A stretch of DNA of 64,000 nt from Virgibacillus doumboii (GCF_902806455.1 NZ_CADCWQ010000001.1:3162001-3226000), one strand, 5' to 3'; shown: positions 34,965 to 44,212, counted from the first letter of the stretch. A program made the numbers and translations. The notes: a model not told the origin generated them from the letters alone.

Positions 34965-35269
34965 TTATTCCGCATCTTGTTGCTTTTTCTCTTTCCATCT
35001 TTCAAGCAGTGTATTCTTATTATCTCCGTCACCTTTGATAATTAACTCTTTTTTGTATTGGTTCAAGTTCAGCATAATTCAATAATTTTGCATCAGCGTT
35101 TACTGTTGCATTTTCATTCTTACCGGTTTCAGTAAACGTCCATTAATGAACTCAACAGATCATTAACCTTACTTCTGACATACTTTCTGGATTCCTTCAC
35201 CTTTAAATCTAACGCTTCATCATATAACTTATTAAATTCTTTGCCGGGATTAGTATTGTTTTTCTCCAT
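34965..35269 (-). pseudogene. Frameshifted small gene of unknown, possibly phage, origin
   Basis: Three adjoining frames read as one ancestral protein. MEKNNTNPGKEFNKLYDEAL continues to SLMDVY and a TGA. Then TGKNENATVNADAKLLNYAE in another frame, then KKELIIKGDGDNKNTLLERW and KEKKQQDAE to a TAA in the third. Charged, helical, about 100 residues when joined. Small phage packaging or plasmid proteins look like this, but I cannot assign a family. Confidence 0.5.
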
Positions 35270-35533
35270 TCGTAATATGTAGAAAATTGGTACATCAGCT
35301 TTTTTACATGCAACTTTAAGATTATATTCCCCTTACACCAACAATTCTACTAAATTAATTTGTCTACTGTCTTGCATTTCCTAGTGTCTTGTGTAGTCCG
35401 TAATACCCTCATATATTCGATATCGTAGATAGTAACAGGGCTATGGAAATGGATGTGCTACACCGTTTATATAGGGTTGCTTAGTATCCATAAGTTTGAT
35501 TGTATCCCCCCTCCCCTTTAATTTTGCCAAAAT

Positions 35534-35561
35534 AAAAACACTACGCTATATTAGTGTTTTT
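35534..35561 (-). terminator. Terminator of the 260-residue orphan gene
   Basis: AAAAACACTA and TAGTGTTTTT, 10 bp, 8-base loop. A T run lies inside the stem end on the minus strand. It begins two bases after the stop codon. Confidence 0.75.
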
Positions 35562-35562
35562 A

Positions 35563-36345
35563 TTAGGTCTCGTAATCATTAGGATTCATTTTTAATCCAA
35601 ACACATCTATTAACTTCCCACCAAACCCTGTTATGTGATAATTAATTGAATCTTCGACAACACTCTTTCTAATACTTTGAGCCATTTCTAACCCTCCGTA
35701 GATGTTTTCTTTAATTTCTCCTTCGATGAATCTTAACAATTCATTATTTTGCTCTTCTCTGTCGTATCCAATCAACCCTTTAGATTCTAATTTATAATCA
35801 ATGTGTTGACGATAACTTTCCTGTTCATAAAATAGTTTATCATCTGAGTGCTTTAATTCTCTTCGTTTATTTTCAACGTTGTGCTTCATATGAATCAAAA
35901 ATTCTGTATCATATTCCAGCAATCTTTTTATATCCTCTACCCTTAAAACTCTTAGAGTATCATAATAAGATATAATATACGCCTCATCGTTTATTTCTTC
36001 ATCAACTACATAATTGAATCCATTAATAATATAATTAACCTTCTTCTCTTGGTGCTCTTCAATCAAATCATCTAAAATATAAGGGAAAATTGTATGTTGT
36101 ATCATTGCTTTAAAAGACTTATCTTCTAATAAATTTATCTTATTTCCAATTATAGATAATTGCTTTTCGTGTAAATCCAATCTCTTCTTGAATCTCTGCA
36201 TCTTATACGCATTATAAGCACCTGAGATATATGGAGTAGCACTCATTGCATTATCTATAAGCAAATCAATAGTTGATCCGTCTTCTATACCTAATAAACT
36301 CTTTATTGTTTCATCCAAACTATTATCCATGGACTCATCCCCCAC
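35563..36345 (-). CDS. Orphan protein of unknown function
   Basis: 260 residues. The N-terminus has an acidic helix and a weakly hydrophobic, glycine-containing segment (SATPYISGAYNAYKMQRFKK, about 31-50) like proteins that associate with membranes in abortive-infection systems. The rest is helical and charged (LDLHEKQLSIIGNKINLLED), with a C-terminal YHITGFGGKLIDVFGLKMNP. No catalytic motif seen. A single gene with its own terminator inside a defence-rich region; a defence role is only a guess. Confidence 0.55.
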   Translation of the reverse strand: MGDESMDNSLDETIKSLLGIEDGSTIDLLIDNAMSATPYISGAYNAYKMQRFKKRLDLHEKQLSIIGNKINLLEDKSFKAMIQHTIFPYILDDLIEEHQEKKVNYIINGFNYVVDEEINDEAYIISYYDTLRVLRVEDIKRLLEYDTEFLIHMKHNVENKRRELKHSDDKLFYEQESYRQHIDYKLESKGLIGYDREEQNNELLRFIEGEIKENIYGGLEMAQSIRKSVVEDSINYHITGFGGKLIDVFGLKMNPNDYET

Positions 36346-36440
36346 TTTAGAACTTTCATTAATATTCTAGCATAAGGCGGAAAATTGTGGAATATTGGAG
36401 GGGAAGAGAATCCCTCTAAAATATCCATACAAAATAAAAA

Positions 36441-36459
36441 ACACTACATCCAGTAGTGT
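36441..36459 (-). terminator. Terminator of the DUF2441-like pair
   Basis: ACACTAC-ATCCA-GTAGTGT followed on the minus strand by TTTTTTATTTTG. It touches the stop codon. Confidence 0.7.
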
Positions 36460-37001
36460 CAAATGGGCTTTATTGTAATTTTCATTATGTTTCTTACAGT
36501 CGCCTTTCCTTCAAACAGGTATTCTATTTTATTTTCATCCACAATCTCTTGATTCCAATACCTTCGAGCATTTTCTCTTACAGTGTTTAGACTTCTTGGC
36601 TTACCGTTAACAAAAGTTGAATCACATTTAAAAAGATTCCCTTCTAAATTTAGCTCTAATATTTGATGAGTGCTTGGATTAAAACCCATTTCAAGTATCC
36701 AATTATCTATGTTGGAGTTTCCACTTAACCATAAGCACCTTTGTCTGGAGGGATATTCAGAATAATCTTGTTTCCTAACATCTTCAAATGCTGTTTCCCT
36801 TGCAAAATGCCAATAATATGTTAATCCTTGTGTTACTGCTGCTGGATTACTCAGTGCTGACATATCCTGAACATCGTAATCACCAAAAAACTTATTATAG
36901 CCCTCTTCTGATGTTTCTAACACATCCCCCACAGCATACCCTTTAGGATTAGGTTTTCTTGTTATATGATAAAGTTGTTTATCTGTTACGTTTTCTATCA
37001 T
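36459..37001 (-). CDS. DUF2441-like protein, possible ADP-ribosyltransferase fold
   Basis: 180 residues. LYHITRKPN at the start, then HFARETAFEDVRKQDYSEYP and SRQRCLWLSG, and a late GKATVRNIMKITIKPI. A Tyr-His near the N-terminus and the E-V/D-R...PSRxxxLWL block are typical of DUF2441 and related proteins thought to share the ART/RES fold. The family has no settled activity. It starts two bases after its partner's stop, so the pair is one operon. Toxin-like use is conjecture. Confidence 0.55.
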   Translation of the reverse strand: MIENVTDKQLYHITRKPNPKGYAVGDVLETSEEGYNKFFGDYDVQDMSALSNPAAVTQGLTYYWHFARETAFEDVRKQDYSEYPSRQRCLWLSGNSNIDNWILEMGFNPSTHQILELNLEGNLFKCDSTFVNGKPRSLNTVRENARRYWNQEIVDENKIEYLFEGKATVRNIMKITIKPI

Positions 37002-37003
37002 AA

Positions 37004-37426
37004 TTATTTATCCTTATTACGGGTTTTATAATGTGTAATATCCCAGAAACTAACTTCTGTACCATTTTCAATAAGATTCTGAACAGTAAAAATTGTCCTA
37101 TCTTCTATTTCTAACTCTTTAATATGCCCATTCATTCTATCTAATAACAACTCCCCTAAATGGCTATATCTGTATTCTCTTTGTGTGTCGTCTATAAAAA
37201 CCGTACTAAATGCTTCATCATATAATACATGAACCAATGTCACTTCGGTTAACTTGCCTTCCCTATGACTTATTTTATAAGGTGTATAGTAATTACCAAA
37301 GTCATCTGTAATAAAGTCAATGATTCCTTTTATGTTATTAATATCATCATTAGGTTCCCATCTTAGACGATTCACCCTTAGAAATTTCGGGTTAGGATTA
37401 TCTGTCATTTTATTAAACACTCCCAT
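37004..37426 (-). CDS. Unknown protein cotranscribed with the DUF2441-like gene
   Basis: 140 residues, beta-rich: RVNRLRWEPNDDINNIKGII, FGNYYTPYKISHREGKLTEV, FTVQNLIENGTEVSFWDITH. It begins MGVFNKMTDNPNPKF; the inner ATG seven codons in could also be the start. The partner follows after two bases. No family recognised. If the partner is a toxin this would be its antitoxin; no evidence beyond position. Confidence 0.5.
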   Translation of the reverse strand: MGVFNKMTDNPNPKFLRVNRLRWEPNDDINNIKGIIDFITDDFGNYYTPYKISHREGKLTEVTLVHVLYDEAFSTVFIDDTQREYRYSHLGELLLDRMNGHIKELEIEDRTIFTVQNLIENGTEVSFWDITHYKTRNKDK

Positions 37427-37888
37427 TTAACACAATTTTCTTAATTATATCATAATATATGGGATAATCCGACTAAGTTTACTAAATTATATGACGGAAT
37501 GTATCAGATTTGCACTAATATCCAAACAACTAGCCATTCCATAAAAATGAGAATAAATATTCTTCAAGAGTCCTAAACCACTACATAACTTGTCTCTTTA
37601 TATGCTAGAATAATCAGGTTTTTCACCGTTATACCTATTAATACCTCAATTTTCTTATTCATATCTTCCCCTCTGAAAGGAGCCTGTTCCAATGGATGTT
37701 TCTACATGCCCATCAAATATATAAACCCCCATCTCTTACGCCAACGTTGTACGATTCCTTTTTTGACTTCGTATTAGTCCTATCCATTTTTTTTGGCTAA
37801 ATAGCTTTCCAGCTCTCGGCATGCCCGACATTGGTCTCCAAGGGCTTTATACCCATTCCTATATCACCCTTGCTTTATCCAATAATTT
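37427..37888. other. Non-coding stretch, no recognised feature
   Basis: AT-rich at the left; the right half (37.68-37.86 kb) is more GC-rich, with phrases such as CTCTTACGCCAACGTTG that faintly recall the intron-like DNA near 60.05 kb (CTCACGCCATCGTTGG). This may be a decayed mobile fragment, but the likeness is short. Confidence 0.3.
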
Positions 37889-38080
37889 TTATCTCTTTAT
37901 GTCATCAAAAAAATCATACTTCTCCGCTACTTTTTTGAAGGATCCATAATCCTTTAGAGCAAATCCCAAGTGATAACACTCTTTATGTGTAATCGTATTT
38001 AAGATATCTAAAACAATATTTTCATGACCCTTCACAATTTTTTTACATTTTGGACAATACAACCGCTTATTGTTATTCAT
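37889..38080 (-). CDS. Small zinc-ribbon-like protein
   Basis: 63 residues: RLYCPKCKKIVKGHEN with CPKC, then THKECYHLGF with a second Cys and His, so a zinc site is possible though irregular. The C-terminus is charged. It lies just downstream of the 3' stump of the IS-interrupted membrane gene. Function unknown. Confidence 0.45.
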   Translation of the reverse strand: MNNNKRLYCPKCKKIVKGHENIVLDILNTITHKECYHLGFALKDYGSFKKVAEKYDFFDDIKR

Positions 38081-38104
38081 ACATTTACCCCCATTAAAAC
38101 GTAT

Positions 38105-38188
38105 TTAATCATTCCAATTATATAAAGTTGGCAATTTTAGCTTTTCTCTCAAAAGCTTTATTTCATCAGTTATTAAATCCGTAATCTC
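38105..38188 (-). pseudogene. 3' stump of the membrane gene interrupted by the IS1634-type element
   Basis: The minus-strand frame right after the 7-bp target duplication reads EITDLITDEIKLLREKLK then LPTLYNWND and a TAA at 38105-38107. Removing the element and one copy of the duplication joins it in frame to the gene at 39953-40474, giving an original protein of about 201 residues. Confidence 0.8.
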
Positions 38189-38195
38189 ATAATAA

Positions 38196-39952
38196 TCCTG
38201 GATTCCCGCCATTACATAACGATGAACCAGGTAAAAACGTGAAAACGCTGGGCTTTATGCCCTTTTTTTATTGTTTTTATACTCGTTATGTGTTATTATA
38301 TACATAACGAGGAGGCGATAAAAATGGCTGCTATTATCTTTCAGAAGGATAAGCGTTCAGGGATCACCTATGCCTATGAGTCCGTTTCCTATTGGGACAA
38401 GGATAAGCAACAATCCCGGTCTAAGAGAACCTTAATCGGACGGGTGGACAGTAAAACTGGGGAAATTGTTCCCACAGACGGAAGGGGACGCAAAAAGAAA
38501 GAGGGGTACGCCGTGACAAAGAAAGGTCCTGTCCCCTCTGAACAAACCGCGCGTTATTTTTATGGTGCCACGTATCTGCTAGATGAGATCGGTGCGAGCA
38601 CCGGGATTACAGAAGTCCTGAAAGCGTGTTTTCCCGACACGTACCGTCAGATTCTATCCATTGCATACTATCTAATCTTAGAGGACAGCGCTCCCCTTTA
38701 TCGTTTTGAAAAATGGAGTCACTTACATAAACATCCTTACGGTGAAAACATTACGTCCCAGCGAAGCAGCGATCTGTTCGCATCCATCACCGAAGATGCA
38801 AAATATCAGTTCTTCCAGCTGCAGGGAAAAAGGCGAACGGAAAAGGAATTTTGGGCCTATGATATCACCACCATATCCAGCCAGTCTGAACTTCTAAGAC
38901 AGGTGCAATACGGCTGGAATAAAGAAAACGATCCACTGCCCCAGCTAAACCTGGCGCTGGTATTCGGCGAAACGTCCAACCTGCCGTTTTATTACCGCAA
39001 ACTGGCTGGTAATATCCCGGATTCCAAAACCGTCGCGAACCTGCTTGCCGATTTGGATGTTCTCGGTTTCTCCAAAGTGAAGCTGGTCATGGACAGAGGT
39101 TTTTACAGTAAAGAAAATATCAACGCATTATTGAAAAACCACGTGAAGTTCTTGGTCGCCGTCAAAGTATCGCTTGTTTTCATCCGGAAAGAACTGGATG
39201 CCATCTATGACGATTTTCGATCGTTTGAACATTACAGTGAGAAATACGAGTTATATGCCCGTACGGTTCGGACGACGTGGGATTATACGCAACACCGTCC
39301 GTATAAAGGAGACACCCTGACACAGTCCAAGCGTATGTATATTCATTTTTATTACAATATTGACAGAGCTGCGGAGGACGAAAAAGCGTTTGACCGCAAG
39401 TTAATCGCCCTGCGTCAGGAATTGGAATTAGGGAAAAGGAAGCAGGAACATGAAAAGCTATATCAAAAGTACTTTGAGACAAAAACCACACCGAAACGAG
39501 GGACAAAAGTTACCGTCAACACAGAGGCTGTCAACAAGGCCAAACGCTATTTTGGATTCTTTGCGCTGATGACCAATGAGACCATGGACGCCATCACTGC
39601 GTTGGAGCTTTATCGTAATAAGGATGTCGTTGAGAAAGCGTTTGGGAATCTAAAGGAACGACTGAACATGCGCCGAACATTGGTATCATCAGAAAAGAGT
39701 CTTGACGGGAAGCTTTTTGTGGAGTTTATCGCGCTAATCTATCTTTCTTATATCAAAAAGCAAATGCAAGATACGGATTTATTTAAAAAATATACGTTAC
39801 AAGGCGTGCTGGATCAACTGGATGTGATTGAATGCTTTGAGTCAACCGGAAAAAAACTGCGTATTGGCGAGATTCTCAGCAAGCAAAAGGAAATTTATGA
39901 AAGCTTGGGTGTTATCCCGCCTACCTCGTTATGAGTACTCGGGAATCCAGGA
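38196..39952 (+). mobile_element. IS1634-type insertion sequence, complete
   Basis: 1757 bp. The ends are inverted repeats, TCCTGGATTCCCG at the left and CGGGAATCCAGGA at the right. The 7-bp direct repeat ATAATAA flanks both ends (38189-38195 and 39953-39959), a target-site duplication. It carries one transposase gene. A second inverted similarity, ATAACGA near 38217 and CGTTATG near 39926, lies just inside the ends. It has split a membrane protein gene. Confidence 0.88.
38324..39934 (+). CDS. IS1634-family transposase (IS4 superfamily DDE)
   Basis: 536 residues from MAAIIFQKDKRSG, with GAGGCGAT upstream; an open extension to 38288 is unnecessary. DDE residues sit in FWAYDITTISS, VKLVMDRGFYSKENI and the C-terminal LYRNKDVVEKAFGNLKERLN (YREK-like block). 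The N-terminus WDKDKQQSRSKRTLIGRVD is typical of this family. The gene is intact, so the element could be mobile. Confidence 0.92.
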   Translation: MAAIIFQKDKRSGITYAYESVSYWDKDKQQSRSKRTLIGRVDSKTGEIVPTDGRGRKKKEGYAVTKKGPVPSEQTARYFYGATYLLDEIGASTGITEVLKACFPDTYRQILSIAYYLILEDSAPLYRFEKWSHLHKHPYGENITSQRSSDLFASITEDAKYQFFQLQGKRRTEKEFWAYDITTISSQSELLRQVQYGWNKENDPLPQLNLALVFGETSNLPFYYRKLAGNIPDSKTVANLLADLDVLGFSKVKLVMDRGFYSKENINALLKNHVKFLVAVKVSLVFIRKELDAIYDDFRSFEHYSEKYELYARTVRTTWDYTQHRPYKGDTLTQSKRMYIHFYYNIDRAAEDEKAFDRKLIALRQELELGKRKQEHEKLYQKYFETKTTPKRGTKVTVNTEAVNKAKRYFGFFALMTNETMDAITALELYRNKDVVEKAFGNLKERLNMRRTLVSSEKSLDGKLFVEFIALIYLSYIKKQMQDTDLFKKYTLQGVLDQLDVIECFESTGKKLRIGEILSKQKEIYESLGVIPPTSL

Positions 39953-40474
39953 ATAATAATTATTTACTTTCTCTTCATCTTTCTCTTTTGATGCCCATTT
40001 TAGTTCTATAAACTTATTATACATGACTGAATCAGCATAAATAACGTTGTTGTTCATAAGCGATAAAAAATCGTTTTGTTGTTGTTCATTTAAGTCAGTA
40101 AATTTATGAGCACCGTATTGGTATATAAATTCAGAATGTAAAGCTTCAACAGGATGATAAAAATTAAATAACCTTTCCTTTGATGTTTGTAAGAATAAGT
40201 CCCGCTCCCTAATTTGTCTTTGTTCATTTAATGTTTTGTTTATGCCCTCAGTCGATGCCCTAATAGTTAGGTTCACCCCCAAAAGGGTTAAAGCACCTGA
40301 AATCACACCACCTATAATAGCCCCCCAGAATGTGCTTAATGAACTAATCCAGCTATTTACATCACCAGAAACCGGAAAAATATTAATAAACATTAAAATA
40401 TTTATTAATATCGGAAATATAGCCAATATCAATCCTATGTAGAATATAAATTTCTTTGTTGTTTTTTTATCCAT
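39929..40474 (-). pseudogene. Membrane protein gene, 5' part, cut by the IS1634-type element
   Basis: Two N-terminal membrane helices (about 10-30 and 48-68), then a cytoplasmic helical domain: TIRASTEGINKTLNEQRQIR, FYHPVEALHSEFIYQYGAHK. The last native residues are KVNNYY; SWIPEYS at the end is encoded by the inverted repeat of the element. Proteins with this layout (SLSTFWGAIIGGVISGALTL plus a phage-related helical domain) occur in defence regions but have no assigned job. The truncated product lacks about 27 residues. Confidence 0.75.
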
Positions 40475-40989
40475 TTATAGTTGCCCCTTCTCAGTTAATT
40501 ACTTCGACAACAAGAGACAGTTTTCCTGCAAAAAAGACCGCATTTTTTCCTATAACCTTATGATCTATCCACTCTCAGTGAATGGCATAGAGTCCTTCCT
40601 TAATCCTAGTTCTATGAATATAAAAAGGGTATCCCATAATCTGTATTGCAATAATGAAGCTAAGAGATTCTCCTATTTTACACGAAGGTTTTTTTACTGA
40701 ATTTAATTAAAGGAAGCATTTAAAAGTCTTATAGAAAAGGGATACTAAAAAAAAGGTTTATAGGACTTTTATAATACATTGGTGGATTAAATTTTGACCT
40801 CTCTCTATATTAACTATCAGTAATTAAAATATAAAGACGAAAATAGAATCGATATGTGAAAATTGTCGATTGAAGCATGTAACCTTTTTGGCATTTTTGA
40901 ACTTACCTTTTGCTTTATATTTAGTTTAATTAATCAGGAATAGCTGAAAAGGGGAAAACTAATAATAGAGTTAGAAGGGGATGAAATCA
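40475..40989. other. Non-coding stretch
   Basis: AT-rich, no gene supported. Its right end carries AGAAGGGG in front of the small frame at 40990. Confidence 0.4.
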
Positions 40990-41115
40990 ATGAAGCAACT
41001 GCCTGAGATTATATGGGTAATCATTGTTTTAGCACTAATACTCTATTTTGTGGTAAGGGTGGACGGAGGTATGGGTATCAAAAATTTAGCGGCTTACGGT
41101 ACCCATACTTTCTAA
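40990..41115 (+). CDS. Possible 41-residue membrane peptide
   Basis: MKQLPEIIWVIIVLALILYF then VVRVDGGMGIKNLAAYGTHT: one membrane helix and a polar tail. AAGGGG is nine bases upstream. Its end runs up to the target duplication of the ISLre2-type element (41159), so an original longer gene may have been cut. Too short for a firm call. Confidence 0.35.
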   Translation: MKQLPEIIWVIIVLALILYFVVRVDGGMGIKNLAAYGTHTF

Positions 41116-41167
41116 ACTGAAAGTATACCATGAAACAGCATTTTTATATTATGTATATTAGACTCTT

Positions 41168-41221
41168 GATTGTGTCAAGTACTTGTGGGAGAATGATTGT
41201 GTCAAGTACTTGTGGGAGAAT
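41168..41221. repeat. Tandem duplication of the left terminal repeat
   Basis: Two identical 27-bp units (41168-41194, 41195-41221), each starting GATTGTGTCAAGTACTTG and ending GGGAGAAT. Confidence 0.85.
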
Positions 41222-41312
41222 TTTAAAGTCCCTTATTTTGTATTGTTTTAGCTCCAATTTTGATAGCGTTTTCACGCCTATGTCTTTGCGCATGTTGATG
41301 CTATTTTGCTTT

Positions 41313-42662
41313 TTAAATTCCTCTCAATCCTTTTAAGGCATCTGTAACTGGTTTTCCTAAAGCCTGTTTTAAATAACCCATGTTGTTACGCGTTGCTTCT
41401 GCAGCACTGTCTCTTAGCCTCTCTACAAAGTGTTTAGGCGGCTTTTCTTTTTTGTTTTCCTGTGTTAATTCCTCTGTCTGCTCAAGTATCCCTTGTAGCG
41501 TTTTAATCTCCAGTTTATCTTTCAAAGCAACCATAATATCAATGAATTTATCAAGTCCTTTATCACTCCAGCTACGCCCGTTTTTAAGCCGTTTAGCGAA
41601 AACGCTCATTGTTCCTTCCGCGCTCCCCATTGGACGAAATCCTGTTGTGTCTATGCCCTTTTCTTTTAATTTTTTGCGATAATCTCCCAGCGCTTCCGGA
41701 TATTGAGAAAGCTGTGCTATTAGCTCTTCCAGCCGTTCTTCCTTCTTTTCATTATCAAGCGTTCCTACAGCGCTATTTAACTCCACCATGAAACCTTCCC
41801 AGTCATATTTTGCTAGTTTCTTCCGAATGGAACGATATCTTGAATGATCCCGAAATATACGTTGCACATCCCGGGCAACATGAAAACGATCAATGACAAA
41901 AGTCGCATTATGACGGAAATAATCTCGGCAGGATGTGATCCACTTTGCTCCATCTCCATTGATAACGAGATGATGTTTGGTAGGATCGTACTCGTAAGTC
42001 GTCATTAAATACTGTTCGAATTCCTCCCAAAACGGCTGTTTCCCTTCATGAATAAAATGTCGCTTTTCCATTAGTTTTGCCCGTTTACCATTCATTTCCC
42101 AACCCTGGTGTACACTGGCTATCTTAATTTCTCTGCCTTTTTTATTTTTCTCCTGACTTTTCGTATAAAGCCCGTCAACCTCCACAAATACAACATCATT
42201 CACAAGTGATACGGATTCTTCCGGAACTACCTCCGTATTCAAAAGCTGTTGACGTATGCCTTCATGACTAATCACAGGATATCCCAAAAGCTTCTCCATC
42301 GCCTTACCAGCCTGTCGATAGGAAACGCCTGTCACAGCCAGTTCAATAGCCAAATCCTGCACCATTGGACTCATTCCTTTTGTACCGTCAAAGGATAAAT
42401 ATTGATCCAATAAATAGACGTAGGCTCCGGTTTCCCTATCCTGATAATAATTTCTTTTCAGTTCCACTTGTCCAAAGACTGATTGAAACTTTAATGTTCT
42501 TTTATCCTTGTAATAAAATCGTTGTTTATCCCTTCCCTTAGCAATTGCCTCATCTAATTCCTTAAGGGTCTTTGCCATCTCCTGGGAAAAGCTTTCCTGC
42601 AAAGCACGATATGTAATTTTTTCTAATTCTTTCATAGTTAGCGTAGATATGATATCTTTCAT
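41313..42662 (-). CDS. ISLre2-family transposase
   Basis: 449 residues from MKDIISTLTMKELEKITYRA, with AGAGGTCC upstream; the open extension to 42731 lies in the IS end. Motifs: VFVEVDGLYTKSQ, the second acidic block HHLVINGDGAKWI and FVIDRFHVARDVQRIF, then FRPMGSAEGTMSVFAKRLKN. This is the UPF0236/ISLre2 pattern. Full length, so potentially active. Confidence 0.9.
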   Translation of the reverse strand: MKDIISTLTMKELEKITYRALQESFSQEMAKTLKELDEAIAKGRDKQRFYYKDKRTLKFQSVFGQVELKRNYYQDRETGAYVYLLDQYLSFDGTKGMSPMVQDLAIELAVTGVSYRQAGKAMEKLLGYPVISHEGIRQQLLNTEVVPEESVSLVNDVVFVEVDGLYTKSQEKNKKGREIKIASVHQGWEMNGKRAKLMEKRHFIHEGKQPFWEEFEQYLMTTYEYDPTKHHLVINGDGAKWITSCRDYFRHNATFVIDRFHVARDVQRIFRDHSRYRSIRKKLAKYDWEGFMVELNSAVGTLDNEKKEERLEELIAQLSQYPEALGDYRKKLKEKGIDTTGFRPMGSAEGTMSVFAKRLKNGRSWSDKGLDKFIDIMVALKDKLEIKTLQGILEQTEELTQENKKEKPPKHFVERLRDSAAEATRNNMGYLKQALGKPVTDALKGLRGI

Positions 42663-42771
42663 TTGAGGACCTCTTTCTATAGTTGTTGTTGTAGGAAACT
42701 TAACTATACAAAAGAAGGTCCTTTTTTTCATTAAAAATGTCTTAAAAGACTACCGCGCTCCGCTTGCTGGC

Positions 42772-42817
42772 CTCATTTTTGGTGTTGAAGTCTTACGACT
42801 TCAACACCAAAAATGAG
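42772..42817. terminator. Perfect 21-bp hairpin inside the ISLre2 end
   Basis: CTCATTTTTGGTGTTGAAGTC and its exact complement, 4-base loop TTAC. It would block transcription entering the transposase gene from outside. Confidence 0.75.
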
Positions 42818-42850
42818 GTATATGTTCTCCCATAAACATTTTACTCTAAC

Positions 42851-43115
42851 TAGACTCTTTCATCTACTTTACAAGCTATTGCAAGTAACGCTATTCTTAA
42901 TCTGCTTTTCAATTCCTATCTATGAAGTTATGAATTTATTTGGTTACTTCAAAAACCGATTCGCTCGTTTCATTTTTAAAAAAACTAAAATCCTTGCTTC
43001 CATAACAGAGAATTGCATTTTTAGCCGAAAATCTCTTGGTGCGTAAAATACAGATCTGGTCCGCTAACTTGATATGAACGTAACCCATTAGTCGGATCTT
43101 TTTTTTGATTCTGCT
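42851..43115. other. Short region between the ISLre2 element and the recombinase trio
   Basis: No gene is supported; a frame of 62-77 codons on either strand has no ribosome site or family likeness. The right edge carries the candidate terminal repeat of the RIT element. Confidence 0.4.
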
Positions 43116-43236
43116 AATCGCCAAATATATTGATAATTCAAAGAAAAAATGCCAATACTAGGGCCCTATCTCAAACAAACGAAGTCCTTTTTGAATAGAG
43201 ATCGAGATATGATTGATAAAATTTATTCAGTTAGAT

Positions 43237-44199
43237 TTAATTCATCTTTCTTATATGTTTATAAATTTCTTTATTCACTTGTAATTCCATGCCATTATTC
43301 CTAATATAGTTTGGGTTTATATATGTACTAGTGGAATGGATTTTTTTATGCCCTAGTAGCTGCTGAATCACCATTATTTCCGCACCACTTTCGGCCATTA
43401 TTGTTGCAAAAGAATGTCTTAGTTTGTGGAGGGTGAAAATAGGTAAATTTGCCTTTTCTAAAAAGGAGGCAAACAGATCTTGCAACTCTTGAATACTCAT
43501 TTGACTTCCTCGGTGATTAATTAGAAAGTCATCTTTTTTCAAATCACATTTGTTGATGTACCTTTGAATGATTGCTCCATAACCATCTCTTAGAACGATA
43601 AATTTACTCGATTTATTTTTTGTTTTCTTCCGGTAGATGGTTTCACCTAAAACATCAATATCTTCAACCTTCGTGTTAATAATTTCTGAAGGACGACTTC
43701 CAGTAGAAATTAACAATAGAAAGAATAAAACGTCCCTTTCTAAATTGGAGCTATTATGTAATAAGCTCTGTAAAAACTTTAGTAAATCGTGCCTTGTTGG
43801 AACATACTTATCCTTTCTTCGTGGTTTCTGTTTATGTTCATCAATGTTAACACTCATTTGATCTGTTAGGATTGGAAAATCATATTTTCTGTATAAATAT
43901 AAAAAAAAGTTTTGAAGAGCACGCCTTGAACTATGCAGCCACGAATAGCTTTTATGAAGATGTTCAACAAAATACTGATCCAGGAGTTTTGTATCTAGAC
44001 TTGAAAAATATAGCGATTCACCTGATATACTGACTGTTTCATAAATTTTTTCAAGATGCACGTCTTCTATGGAGGTACATGTCACATCGGCCAAATAATT
44101 TAAGAATTCATCCAATCTTCGTTTGATTATCATTTTATAATTCTCAGAGTACCTAGATTGTAAATGATAAACATCTATCTCTTCTTTAAAATGTTTCAT
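43237..44199 (-). CDS. Tyrosine recombinase, third of the trio
   Basis: 320 residues. Catalytic set: Arg in STGSRPSEIINTKVEDID, Lys region KKTKNKSSKFIVL, HxxR in FTLHKLRHSFATIMAE, HxxH/W as GHKKIHSTSTYIN with nucleophile Tyr in TYINPNYI. An N-terminal core-binding domain covers about 1-125. Complete, so probably active. It follows the second recombinase by 13 bases. RitC position. Confidence 0.88.
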   Translation of the reverse strand: MKHFKEEIDVYHLQSRYSENYKMIIKRRLDEFLNYLADVTCTSIEDVHLEKIYETVSISGESLYFSSLDTKLLDQYFVEHLHKSYSWLHSSRRALQNFFLYLYRKYDFPILTDQMSVNIDEHKQKPRRKDKYVPTRHDLLKFLQSLLHNSSNLERDVLFFLLLISTGSRPSEIINTKVEDIDVLGETIYRKKTKNKSSKFIVLRDGYGAIIQRYINKCDLKKDDFLINHRGSQMSIQELQDLFASFLEKANLPIFTLHKLRHSFATIMAESGAEIMVIQQLLGHKKIHSTSTYINPNYIRNNGMELQVNKEIYKHIRKMN

Positions 44200-44212
44200 T
44201 TAAAACCCTCCA

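Larger units (their letters stand above)
41168..42850 (-). mobile_element. ISLre2-type insertion sequence
   Basis: 1683 bp bounded by the 9-bp direct repeat TAGACTCTT (41159-41167 and 42851-42859), a target-site duplication. Imperfect 26-bp terminal inverted repeats share TTRTGGGAGAA at their inner ends (18 of 26 positions agree). It carries one transposase gene on the minus strand. Odd points: the left terminal repeat is present twice in tandem, and a 21-bp perfect hairpin lies just inside the right end. Confidence 0.85.

Noticed and set aside
42813..43124. Short frames on both strands between the ISLre2 element and the recombinase trio
   Set aside because: They partly lie in the IS end and target duplication, have no ribosome sites and no family likeness.
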